From the NCBI RefSeq assembly GCF_918797505.1, contig NC_092796.1, positions 57,752,851 to 57,816,850 on the forward strand: 64,000 nt of DNA. The letters are read 5' to 3'. Shown here piece by piece: positions 12,565 through 24,500 of this stretch. A program made the position numbers and the translations under genes. This DNA comes from Bemisia tabaci (Eukaryota; Arthropoda; Insecta; Hemiptera; Aleyrodidae). The notes under the pieces are model-generated. The model ran no database searches and had not been told where the DNA came from. It was given only the letters and a program-made list of their open reading frames with translations. Numbering within the stretch: position 1 is the first letter of the stretch; each line of letters starts with the position of its first letter.

Positions 12565-12811
12565 CCGTGCCGAAGAAGAACGCCGTATGAGCCTCCCGAC
12601 GTTGCCAAATTTCCCTCTACGAATCGCGTAATTGCGGAAGAATTTGTGAATATTCTTCTTTCGATTTTTTAGAGAATTTTGTTCGTAATTTAATCCGAAG
12701 TCTCGAAATATTTCAAGGATAAATATTCTTAACTTAATTCAAAAATGAATATTTTCCAAAAGGAAATTTGGCAACATATGAATGCTCATACGACGTTTTT
12801 CCGCAGCACGG
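12565..12811. mobile_element. 245-bp MITE family, copy 2
   Basis: The left end is ccgtgccgaagaagaacgcc then gtatgagc and gttgccaaatttc. The right end is gaaatttggcaac, gctcatacgacg, tttttcc and gcacgg. It has the same architecture as 4231-4473 and 18906-19153. Confidence 0.8.
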
Positions 12812-13765
12812 CAGCATAGCACAGGGGGAATATCAGTCTGGCGCTTGATGTGTTGGGCGCATCAAGAAACATTTTAGTAGCTTCAATAGGTATTTTTTTT
12901 AACACTTCCCTCGTGCAACAGATGTCACTAAAGTTTTTCGTAATGAAATGTGGAAATCGGAAGTCAGTCGTGAGTAGGAATATAGAAACCGAATGACTCA
13001 CGCAACCGTATATTAGTTGAGAGCGAATGTTTTTACGTTAAAAAAATAAAAATATTAATTTTTACGTATTATTGAGGCTTTTCCACTCCCTTCCATTTTC
13101 TCACTCAACCACGTAATAACTTCGAGCCCTCTTTTTCATATTACCCTCCTAGTTTTCCACAAGAAACGGGTCAATATCTGTTTTGATAGGGGTTTTTCTC
13201 CTCCTCTCTCTCTCTCTCTCTTTCAGAACTCTAATTCCGCTATGCTTCATCACTTGACCCCCCCCCCTCCCCCTTTGACCCTCCATCGCCTTCTACCTGA
13301 CTGTTCCCCTATGCAGATTTCCACTCCCCCCTCCCTTTAGTAAGTTACGAAATAAGTCTGCCCTGCTAAAGAAGAGCACAGTGCTAATGAAGGGTAGATT
13401 ATCTGAGAGAAACGACCTAGACTTCAGCTTGATTACATGCTGTCGCGTTTTTCACTGTTAAATTTTTCAATTTTTCTCTTCATTTTCCATAATTTCGTTC
13501 CTCTAAACAAGGAGATAAAAATTGTACGGCACAAATACCAATTTTTACCCCCATACATTATGCTCTGTCTTAGCAGGGTTAACTTGAGTAGCCATTTTAC
13601 ACAATGAACTACAGACAAGGCACGAATTTAAGCATTCTAATGCATGGCTCTGCTCCGAAATTTTACATAGAACACGATTTGCGCAACGAAAATTACTGAA
13701 ATTAACTCCGAAGCAAGGTATTAAAGTCTCTATCCAGTATTAGTGACGGAAAAATTGAATTTCCC
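12812..13765. other. non-coding stretch with CT and C runs
   Basis: It contains a (tc)n run at about 13205-13222 and C-rich tracts at about 13258-13275. No exon or foldback element was recognised. Confidence 0.4.
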
Positions 13766-13773
13766 ACTCGCAT

Positions 13774-14473
13774 CAGGACCGGATTTTGGGGGTGGTCACA
13801 TGGGCCGCGGCCCATGGCGGCAATTAGGGGGCGGCAAATTTTGACTTTTTTTTTAAACGTAGGTATACAAAATCGGATTCAGAAGAAAATTCTAAACGAG
13901 AAAAGGCGACAAAATCTCTCATTTCCTGAGAGTTTAGTAATTTCTAATTTTGTCGTCTTTCGGCGATACAAGAGGCAGCACCTTCAATTAGTCGAGTTAA
14001 GAGAGAAACCAGGACCCCAATTTGGCCTGGAACGGCGCGGCGCAGAGTGAAATGATGACGAGGACTTGAGATTGAACGGAAAAGCCCTCGCCGCGGCGGT
14101 CGGCGCGTCACACATATTAGCGCCTACAAGACTGCATGAATACTTGACGCATTGCGTCAAACACAGTGCGGTCAGCAGCGGTCGGCGGGGAAACGCATGG
14201 CGCCTACAAGAGTGCATGAATACTTCACGCATTGCGCCAAATACAGTGCGGTCAGCGCGGCGCGCGGCAGCGGAAGTTAAAATTATTAAACCACATTTAT
14301 GTTTTGCACATTTTTTTGCATAAAATGTGTCCAACACGAGTACACGTGTCTTATGCAACCCGCCCCCTCCGGCACGTTCACTTTAAGGTTTTTATTAAAG
14401 TTTCAGAACGAATGAGAAGGGGGCGGCAAAATACAGGCGGCCCATGGGCGGCAAGTAGGTAAATCCGGCTCTG
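13774..14473. mobile_element. non-autonomous hAT-like transposon, 700 bp, 8-bp TSD
   Basis: The left end caggaccggattt and the right end aaatccggctctg are terminal inverted repeats (CAG[A/G][A/G]CCGGATTT). The element is flanked on both sides by the identical octamer actcgcat (13766-13773 and 14474-14481). An 8-bp target duplication with CAG-type ends is the hAT signature. Near both ends lies a gggggcggcaaa / ggcccatggcggcaa block in direct orientation. The interior carries an 80-bp tandem duplication (14121-14273). Frames inside are GC-driven, and no transposase is visible. Confidence 0.85.
14121..14273. repeat. 80-bp tandem duplication inside the hAT-like element
   Basis: Two units start with cgcctacaag at 14121 and 14201. 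Each continues through tgcatgaatactt, acgcattgcg and acagtgcggtcagc. The second unit's atacttcacgcattgcgc core also appears in the palindrome at 17619-17707. Confidence 0.8.
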
Positions 14474-14911
14474 ACTCGCATGAGAAACAATTTTCTAATA
14501 GAATCAAATAACGCACTTAAATGGTTTTGCGAGGTTTCTTTCCCACCCCGTGTCGTTCACGGTTTAAACATCGCACAACAGCTAAGCCGAAGTGCCGATT
14601 TTGAGATGGTTATATCTTCATACCGCAGAGACATCACGGTAAAGTTTTCGTGTGCGATTAATGTCAAGTCTATTATTGTTTTTTTTCTCTTTTTTTCTCC
14701 CTCCTCTTCTTCTTCTTCTTCTAAGTGAGAAGAATTTATTCAGCGGGAATCGTTAAATCGTTGAATCTTCGTCGAAATCGTTGTTAAGAGTTATTTTTAG
14801 TAATGTTTGTCGTACAAATCGTGTTCTACTCGAATTTCTGATGAGAAAACAGGTATTAAAATGCTTGAATTCGCACCCTGTCCGGTAGTCCATTCTCGAT
14901 CGACCTTCCAT
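14474..14911. other. non-coding stretch
   Basis: It has a (ttc)n run around 14703-14722 and otherwise unstructured AT-rich sequence. Confidence 0.4.
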
Positions 14912-15055
14912 TTGGACTGCATTTTGCAATTTTGAACTAAAAATTCTGGCTCTTCTGGAAAAAAAACACTTATGTGCATAGGGAAACTAATGGCACACAC
15001 GTTGTTTTTAAACCGGGCTAGAATTTACAGTTCCAAATTGCAAAATTTGGTCCAT
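14912..15055. mobile_element. foldback element, TGCATTTTGCAA family
   Basis: The left arm is ttggactgcattttgcaatt then gaact and tctggctc. The right arm is gggctagaa, agttccaaattgcaaaattt and ggtcca. It is the third clear copy of the family seen at 742-883 and 6785-6933, and it ends about 200 bp before the first recognised APC exon. Confidence 0.7.
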
Positions 15056-15261
15056 TTCATCTACTATTCTGTTCCTCATTCGCCGCACGCAGCCGTGAAG
15101 CAGAACTCCGAACCGTAAAATGTGATCTGAACCCCTCAAAACTCTAACGGACTCTATACCGAGGTGGAATCACTAATGTCTACTACAACGTGCTTGAGCA
15201 AACCATCGCGACTACCGCGGCGGAAGCGGTCCTCGTCGGCGCTGCCGCAGCCCTCGGCGGG

Positions 15262-15558
15262 ATGGGCAGGGGCGGCGCCCCCCGGCGGCGGGGCGGGCCA
15301 CCCCCGGATCCGCTCGTGCGGGCCGGAGGGTCGCGGTCGCGCCAAAAACCGCAACACGGAGACTTGACGTCCATCGTGGACGACAACGAGGAGAAGGTCT
15401 GGCGCTCGAAGCTCATCTCGGAGCAGGACCTCGTCAACTGCAACCGCTCCGACTTCAACATCAACCTCAACTCCATGACGGAGCACCTCTGCGCCATCGA
15501 GAGCGACGATAATATCAACCTCTGCAATAGTTTGCCCGTCTACTTGCCGTCCAAGAAG
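15262..15558 (+). CDS. Apc: APC exon 1 of the model (N-terminal, start uncertain)
   Basis: The frame opens after a stop at 15145 and the first in-frame ATG is at 15262. The beginning is GC-rich and codes Gly/Arg/Pro-rich sequence. The later half (DLTSIVDDNEEKVWRSKL and on) has normal composition. It ends at AAG|gtatga in phase 0. The acceptor-like gccgcacgcag at 15082-15092 is followed by stops in all frames, so it could only begin a 5' UTR. Confidence 0.65.
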
Positions 15559-18500
15559 GTATGATCCCTCAAGCGAATTTTATTTAAAGTTCCGAACCTC
15601 TTTGGGAAGTTCTGTCCCGGTTTGTCTCGTCAATCACCAACACCAGTGGACACCGTTTTTTCCAAATTTGACCAATCAGACCCGTTGGTTTTCGAACCTG
15701 TTTTAGAATCATGCCGCAACACACGCTGAATTTAGCAGCTGAATGTGGAAGTCAACAGTCATCGCCCAACGGCTGATTTAGCAAATTCGAGTTATTTTCA
15801 TCCAGATATGTATCAAATCTACTAGAATAGTTCAGACAAATTCAACATTAGTCCGATGGTTGCTGAGAATCGTTGCTGAATTTTGCGCGTCACGCAAAAT
15901 TCAGGCATCGGGCCGATGACTTCCACATTCGAGCCACATTCAACTCACACATTCAGCTTCCCACATTCAGCGTGTGATTGCGGCACCAAAATCACGCACC
16001 AACGTTGCAATTCGTTAGTCACCGATTTGGAAGTTCCGAACTCAAATAGAGTGGCAGCTCGGAGGTCCGGGCTTATGTATGAGATAGTGTGAATCTGTCA
16101 CAGGCGATGGGCCACCAGACAAGGTCTGAAACAGAAATAAACGTCTCTCGTTTTCTCTTCAAAACTGCACAACGAAATCGATTCGCACAACGAGGAGTCC
16201 GATTATCAACTTCTGAGTCAGATATTAACTAGTACTTTTAACCGTCAGATGGGAGTTAAATTACACAAGTAACGTAATTTCTATTTTTCCATGTAGACAG
16301 TGTTAATTGTTAAACACTCTATCGTATTTTGGGTTGGGTTATTCATTTTCCCTTGCAATTTTGAAGAGAACAAATGTTGCGTAGTGCTTTAATTTATACT
16401 TTCTCCAGAGGCTCATTAGCAATCGCTATAGCACCTAGCAAGTCACTAGCGAAGAAAAAACATAAAATTCAGAAATACCAGAGCAAGATTAAAGTACTGA
16501 TAATTTTGCCTTCAACTCAAAGAAAAGCGTTTCCTCCGTAAATGCATGGTAGCATAGGACACACTCATTCGAGCCGTGTAGTGAAATCAGTGTTCATAGA
16601 TGGGTTTGGGTCGGACAGGCAACTAAACTAACTGCGCGACAAGGCGTAGCGTATCACGGCGAAATGAAGGCGCTTCAAGCGAAGAATTTAATTTCAAATC
16701 TCCATTATGTCTTTGATATCGTTACAATTCATCGGAACACGAATGAAGTAAGCCGCTTGCAAATCGCCGCCTAGGTGGGGGGGGGGGGGGGGTTAGATAT
16801 GAACATACGACAGCCTAGAGAATCTAGCCATAGAGATTATTTCTAACATCATTTCGCGCAAAATAAAACGCCCAAAAAGATCCAGTAATTGAATCTTAGA
16901 GATTACGACAAAGCTCAAGAACGATAAATCTCGACTTTTGAGAACAGCATGGATGAAGTTTGCCAGTTAAGTTGCCGTTTTTCAGCTTTAAGAACGATTT
17001 TCAAACGCTCGTTCGGAGCTCCTCAGAATGAAGTGTAGAAGTTAGAAAGATGGACGATTGAAATGAGGCGCTTGCTGTTGGAATTTGCTCTCTTGGTCTA
17101 GATTATCTTCTGTAAACAGAGAACGTCCTCAAGACCCGGTGAAGGAAGGATCGAAAAGGCATGATCCGCAAGGAGGAAGGACTTAAGTGGCGAAGCGTAA
17201 ATAATTATCGATATTTTCCCCTCCCTGGTAAAAATTGGCAGTAGAATCTGTGTTCCAAAATACCATAGACCTAAAGCCGGCTGTAAGATTTTCAATAGCT
17301 TCTATAGCCGGATGCACAATTTCTTATAGCCTTTTATAGCCGATGGCGATTAAGCCAGGCGATAAAGTGTGTGCTAAATGTTACTAATAACGGATGCTAG
17401 GACCTATTGAGTTTTTGGACTACTGCTCTATTTTCGGGCCGTAGTATCTTGATTTATTTTGCGCGGAAAGCTGCTTACTTTAGAAGGATGCCCGCCATTC
17501 GTAATATGTTGGAGCGTCTTCAATTTCGTATGATACTGTGCAATACCTCTGGTGTGAAATAGTTGCTTCAAGCGCCGTCGCACGCTGCGGCGCGGCGGGC
17601 GGGTAGCCAGCGCGAAAAGCGCATTAGCCCCTACAAACCTAACAGGGATACTTCAAGCATTGCGCAATGCGTGAAGTATCCCTGTTAGGTTTGTAGGCGC
17701 TAGTGCGCGCTTAACTCTCGCAGCACGCCGCTCCGCTCTGTGTTAGGCTCCATTATATAATCCCGCGGAGTCAGCGTTTATAGCACATCCTGTATGGATT
17801 ATTCTCATTTTACGAAGTAAAGTAACGAATAAAAAAAATATGTATTAAAGGAAAATATAATGTGTGTTTTGTAAATATTATGCGGTTCCGTTACAAAACT
17901 TAATGATTTCCAAAGCGCACGAATTTCTACACAATTTCTTATAGCCTTTTATAGCCGATGGCGATAAAGTGTAAAACCCGGCGATAGGAGCTACAGCCCG
18001 GCTGTATACTTTTTTTATCGCTTCGTATAGCCCGGCTACATGATTTGTTCCGCTTTCTACAGCCAGCTTTATGATTTTCTATTGCCTTCTTTAGCCGGCT
18101 ATATAAGAATTCCTATGGTATTTTGAAACGCAGCTCCTATCGCCAATTTTTACCAGGGCTTTGAAGCCATGGTAAAGAATCGATTATTAAGGTGCCCGAT
18201 GCAAATACCCTGTTTATCGATCCTTTTCCACCAAGGAGTCCTGCTTTCATCGAAATTTATACCTTCTACGTATACTCGTAGTATCAAAATTTAGCTATCC
18301 GTTTCCAGCTCTCTCTCTGTTCATAACAAATTATATTAAACGATGAAAAATTACATTTTTCAGCTATTTTATCAGGATTGCTTCTTAAGGGGGGGGAGGA
18401 GAGGGCGGAGGGGGTGTATTTTTTGACGTTAACTTGAGCAGATATGTCATGGTTCAGATTTTCTCTCACTTGTTTGTATGACTTTAGATTGAAATATTCC

Positions 18501-21500
18501 AAATATAAAATGATTCATGTCACGCTGGGTAGCACTTGCGTCGAACAATTTTGATGACCTTCAACTTAATGACCAGCAGTGCGCGCATGCACGCGTGCAA
18601 TGCGACGTGTTGTAATGCTTAATAAGAGGGGGGGGGGGTGACCCGCGACGCTTCATTATCACCCCAAGTAGACGGTAGATGCTCCAAACCTTCGGACGTA
18701 ATAATTCAAAGGTGTACCCAGTCGCATTATTATCATACCCATTTTGTCAAGTGAATTGACCCGTGCTGATGTTTTAATGTCCATGCACTGATTCAGAATT
18801 TTAATGCTTTGTTTAAGCTTTCAACCTAAACAATTCATCGAGTCTTGTGTCTTCAATAATTTCTTGAACCTTCCCTATAAATGTTTTTGGAGTATATTAC
18901 TTCTTCCGTGCCAAGGAAAAACACCGTATAAATATTCAAATGTTGCCAAATTTCCCTGGATCGAACATGTATATTAAAGGAAAGTCATGAATTTTTCGCC
19001 TTGACATTTTCAGAACTTTAGATCAAATTACGAACGAACTTCGCTGCAAAAATCGGAATAAATTTTGTTACAAATTCGCCCGAAAATTCGTGATTTGTCA
19101 GAGAAATTTTGCTATGTCTGAAGGCTCTCAGACGGCGTTCTTACTTAGCACGGATTCGAAACGAAGCTGATCCTCAATTCTAAATCAATTCTCCGGAAAT
19201 CTTTTCCGGAAAAAATTCCATCCGATGTTCCATAATGGAGAATCCAGATTATTCGTATTAGCATTGATAGTAAGAAAAAAGTTATCACTTACTCAATGTT
19301 TTTAAACATTGAAAAAAATACGGAAAATATTTAATAGTCCATATGAATATTTATCAGGAGTTATAATCTTTGAGAAATTAATTGACCATTTCCCCAAATT
19401 TTCCCCCTCTAACACTTGCCAACTTCAATAATCTTTAATTTTCATTTTCGCTAGGCTAACCTGTTAGGAAAGCAGTTTGCTTTTAGGTTACATATCTATT
19501 CTTTTGTTTGAAATGAAGAAACAAAATTAAATGGGGGAAAAATTATCTTGTTCTAATTTTTATAAAGTTATCAGTTTTTTTTGTTTCCCTTTTTTTCTCT
19601 CTGTTTTTATCTCGCCATTAGTGACAAGAAATTTGAGTGTCAGAAATTTTTTTTCTAACAAAAGCAGTTTCAGAAGTAATGAATCAAAATTTCTTTAAAA
19701 AATCAATCTGTGTTCTTGTTATTTTTTGTTTTTTAATCGTGAAAGTTGGGATGTCTTGGTTTGAAATCAACATGAGTTACTGTTTTTAAAATAGCTCAGG
19801 TACTTACTCTCATCGATATTTTTGGTTCCCTGAGAATATTAGATCAAGTGGCTCTTCGTCTGTGAACTTGTTTATTTTAATAAATAGAGTTGAAATGCTG
19901 TTTTTCCAGCGACTGGTAATTGATTTCTCAATGATTTCAGTTGCCCGATTCAGAACACGTTTTTTATATACTGTTTGCATCTCCTAAGTACTGCATTCCT
20001 TATGATTTGATCGAACTCTGTGGCTGAAAAAAACTCCAGAGATTTCTTACAGGGATACTAATGTTTCCTCTAATTGGTTTTGTTGCAGGAAGTAATGAGT
20101 GAAAGCAATGAAATTCTTGCCAAAATTCTCAGTTGGATGAATAAAGATCAAGTATGCAGTCCTGACATCAACAAAACGGATGGCTGTCAGAATGTATCGG
20201 AGGTAATTTATCACCTCTAACTTATTTCAAAAGCAGATGGAGCCAAACAAAACCCGATGATTTTTTTTTTCCTAAAGTCAACACTTTTGTTTTACTTTTT
20301 CTAAGTGTCAATTTATTTATAGTTGAAAGTTTTCAATCTGTTCTTAGCATCAAATGGAAATGCTAAAGATCGAAGCATAGAACATACATGTTCGACAGCA
20401 ATGTGCAGTCTAGTAGATTGGTTTATCCTCTTTGAACCCAACTTTTTTTTCTCTCTCTCTCAGGAATTGATCAGGTAAAAAATATAATACAGACAACAAC
20501 TCTTAACTTTTATCATTAATTCAATAAAAGCATATTCCATCAGCCTCAATCAAAAGTCATCTACTGACCTGTTTCAAAATATTTTTTACTGGTTATTTTT
20601 GATTCTCAGGTAATCTTGAACGATAACTTTCCTCCCAACCGACCCAGTCTAAATTTCAATATGTGGCGGAGTGTTGGTCCTGTTAGCGCAGATTCTCCCA
20701 AATTTGTAAGTATCAGTCTATTTTCCTCTTAGTCCTCCGTGTAATTTCTCAAGGAATACCAAGCTGAGAAAGTGTGAAATTTGAAGTTCGAGGGTCATTC
20801 TAAACAGAAGTTCCACTTTTTTGCATCTTGTGAACTGGAAAAGATAAATTGAATTGTTGGAAAGGAAAATTATTTTTTGGATGAGCCTCGTGTTGTGTTT
20901 TTTGTCATTATGCTTGTATGTAGCATTTTAATTTTCTCAGATACAAATTTTCTCCCTTATTTTTTTGTTTGCTTTAATTTTATCTTTTTCATGACTCATT
21001 CATGAGTTTTATCTGCATAATTATCCTAATAATAATAATTTATCAGAAATGAGGAGTGCTTGCAATTTTCTTTGTGAATTAAAATTTCTGTCTCTTTCCC
21101 AACAGGATGAAACAATAGAAAAAAGGAGTCACAGTTTACAACAGCTGGGTACTAAAGTTGAAATGGTGTACAATTTACTCTCAATGCTCAGCACTCACGA
21201 CAGAGAGAAAATGACGAAAACCCTGTTACTTATGACAAATTCACCAGACAGTTGCATGGCAATGAGGAAGTCAGGTTTGTTTATACATCCTCATTCTTTT
21301 ATCTTTGTTAATTAAGCACCAGACAAGGTATAAACGGAACCACTTAGGTATAAACCATCAGTGGTTTAAACCTCAAGGTATAAACCACTTGTTTTCTCTT
21401 CAAAACCTCTCGTAGAAAACGATGCACACATTGGGAAGTTTGAAAATCAACTCATGAACGAGATATTACCTAATATACCTAATCTGATTACCAAGGTATA

Positions 21501-24500
21501 CCTAACATGTACCTATCTTTAACACGGATGAAATGAAGGTTAGATTATACACATGACATCATTTGTAGTTTTTTCATTCAACCTATGCTAATTGTAAACA
21601 ATTATTTCTTGTTCAAGAGTTGATTTTCACAATGGATCACTAAACCTTGAGTTTTTTATTTAATATTCTGAAAGTACTAGATGAGTAGATTATGTAGAGA
21701 TTAATTGCATATTTTTGGAGTCAAAATCCTGGATAAGCCTACCTCTAAAAATTCCAAAGACTCCAAAGAATTTCCAACACTGTGGAATGACAGGAAAATG
21801 ATAGCTTTGAAGTACTGCGGCAGTCAAATCACTATTTTCTCTCATTCTCCACTGATTTTTGCTAAAATAAAACTTATTTAAATGTGGAATTGCCATTCGG
21901 TTACTTCAGATAAAATGAACGAGATTCGATCCTTCTATTTCAAAGGTATAGTTTCAACTTTCCTATCGTTTTCCTCACAAGTAGTAGAAAGACATTTGAC
22001 GGAAATTGTATAAACCGGTGCCTACCTCTGACTGGTGCCGTATAATATCATTCAATTCAGCGCAGAAGCAGGGTGTTTTAAATTTGGACTTTTTGAACTG
22101 CGTATTTCTTGGTTTCTGAGTTATTTTTTCGTTATTAATGTGCGCATCGTTTTTTACGCTCCCTTTACTTTTTGGAAAAGTGTATTCGCTTCTGAAAATT
22201 TGTTCACGGTTTAGTGACCCATTTATAAAATACGGGGGTTTGTAAAATCAAACTAGTGTCAATTTATTCTTGCAGGTAATGGAAAATTTGCACGCAAAAA
22301 TTTTATTGCTTCATCTGAGAGTGCCTAATAAGCTGAGTTCGCAGTATTTTTCATAATTTTTTCTGACATGGGAAATTGTATAAAAATTGATTTAAAAGTG
22401 AGATAATTTGCCGTCTTGTGACATCATCTGGCGGAATTTTCCATTTAAACACATGTATTTTAGCAGACTAGGTTATTTGGCCATATTTCCTCCAATAATT
22501 GTCCAATTTAGAAACCAAGGATATCCTCGTGCTCAGTTTTCCTAGTAGTATCACTTTAAATATGAAAATCACAAAATTTCAGACACCTGCAAATTCTCTA
22601 TTAGGGAATTTCATTAATAATATTTGCAAAAATCAGAAAGTCGAAAATGAAATTTTAGTAGACTACCTGTCCATGTATTTTACTGGTGGTATGTAGTGTT
22701 CCCTCCCTTGTTCGATCTTCTGAAACTATCATAAGTATCCAATTTTTTCAGGATGCTTACCGCTTTTAGTGCAACTTTTACATGGTGGGGATGAAAGTCC
22801 AACCGTTAAAGAAGGAGCTGCCCAGGCACTTAGGAACATCGTTCACTCTAACTCGGATGAGAAACAAGGAAGGCGAGAGGCAAGAGTACTCAGACTTTTG
22901 GAGCAAGTTCGGGATTATTATGAAAAATTACCTTCCAATGTACCACCAGACCCAGAACAGCAAGGTAAATATTTTTTCACTCTATTCCAATAAATTATTT
23001 TTCATTAGTTCTCCTCTGTGCCCTTTGAAGATTTATGCAACTTTTTTTGAAAGTCCTCAAAACTGCTTTTAAGTTCTTGATTTTATCGAGTAGAACTTTA
23101 TAAAAGTCTTGAACTTCGATTCAACGTAGTCATGAGCATAGGTACTGCTGTTCCTATTTTTGTCATGAGTTAATGAATCATTTGTAACCGATTCTCCTCC
23201 TAATACTGGAAACATAATAATATAATCTGAAGTAAAATGAATGCAGTATGAAGTAATATAAATCTAACATGGCTTCTGCTTTTTTTCCGAAACAAAACCA
23301 AATTTCAATTATCTTGCCTTTTTGCCTGATCTAATTCTAAATGGTTCAAGACGAGACATTCAGTCATGATTTTTATTCCTTTACTTTCTTCATTTAACCC
23401 ATAATGATTCTTCTTAGTCATGCACCCTCCTGCCAGGAATTTTCTTTTTTTTCCTTTTTCTGGGTTTGTCATTTACAGATAAGATTTTTAGATTAGCCTC
23501 AAAGATTTTTTTTTTCACGCAATACCTTGGTTATCTAATTTCTGTAGCTTTCTCTCTTCAAAATGTTCAATAATGACTGAACTCATGAATTTATTTGCCT
23601 TTTTTCCCTTCCATAGATGACAACCATATTGGGCAAGTTGTAGCAGCCCTAATGAAATTTTCATTTGATGAGGAACACAGACATGCGATGTGTCAGTTAG
23701 GAGCTCTCCAAACGATCTCAAAATTAATTCTTGTAAGTTATCTCATAGCATTTTCACTTACTTTCATATCACTTGAAAATTTCAAATTATTGGGTTATTA
23801 TTCAAGTTGAGGGTTATTTATAATTCTTCGCAACAGGTCTTTGCAACAAGGTCAACTGAATGCGCTAATTAGAATTTTGTCAAATTTTTCAGTTGATTTG
23901 CAACTTGCACTCGGATGTTTGCTTAAATCGTGAAATCCTATTATTTACAAGAGACCAAAACTGCCGACCAAAGAAAAAAAAAACTGTCAGTACCCAAAAT
24001 TCTTGGAGTATACCCACAATTTGGTTGTGAAGTCAAGAACTTTTTTTCAATCCTGCCTTAATTGATGAAAATGTATTTTCCTTCACACAGTCAAAACTGT
24101 GTGTATGTGAGAATCCTTTATCGTAATTTACAACTGGTTTTATAATATCCAATCTATACTTGCAGGTGGATCACAAAGTTCATGGCAGTAACACAGTTAA
24201 CCAGCATTCAATAACGTTGAGACGATTTGCCGGTATGACGATGACTAATCTTACCTTCGGGGATAGTGCCAATAAATCTCTCGTATGCTCCATGTCATCC
24301 TTCATGGCTGCCCTTGTGTCACAATTGGAATCACCAAGTGAAGACTTGCGCCAGGTATTCTTTCAGTTTTCCTTGAATAGAATTTAAAAATGTTCAATTC
24401 TCAAAATTTGAACCTCTTCTCAAAAATGTGAGACATTGTTTTCACTATTGGTGACATTACTTTCTACGTAGATCAGCAAATAAAATATACGTAATGAACC

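Larger units (their letters stand above)
15559..20088 (+). other. APC intron 1 of the model, repeat-filled
   Basis: This 4.5-kb intron contains a TIR-bounded element (17223-18158) with a nested palindrome, a 245-bp MITE (18906-19153) and G-runs at about 16777-16792 and 18628-18638. No further coding exon was recognised. Confidence 0.6.

Noticed and set aside
13984..14358. Open frames on both strands inside the hAT-like element
   Set aside because: They run through the GC-rich 80-bp tandem repeat and show no transposase motifs.
15154..15527. - strand frames of 110-114 codons
   Set aside because: Antisense to the GC-rich part of APC exon 1; no splice context.
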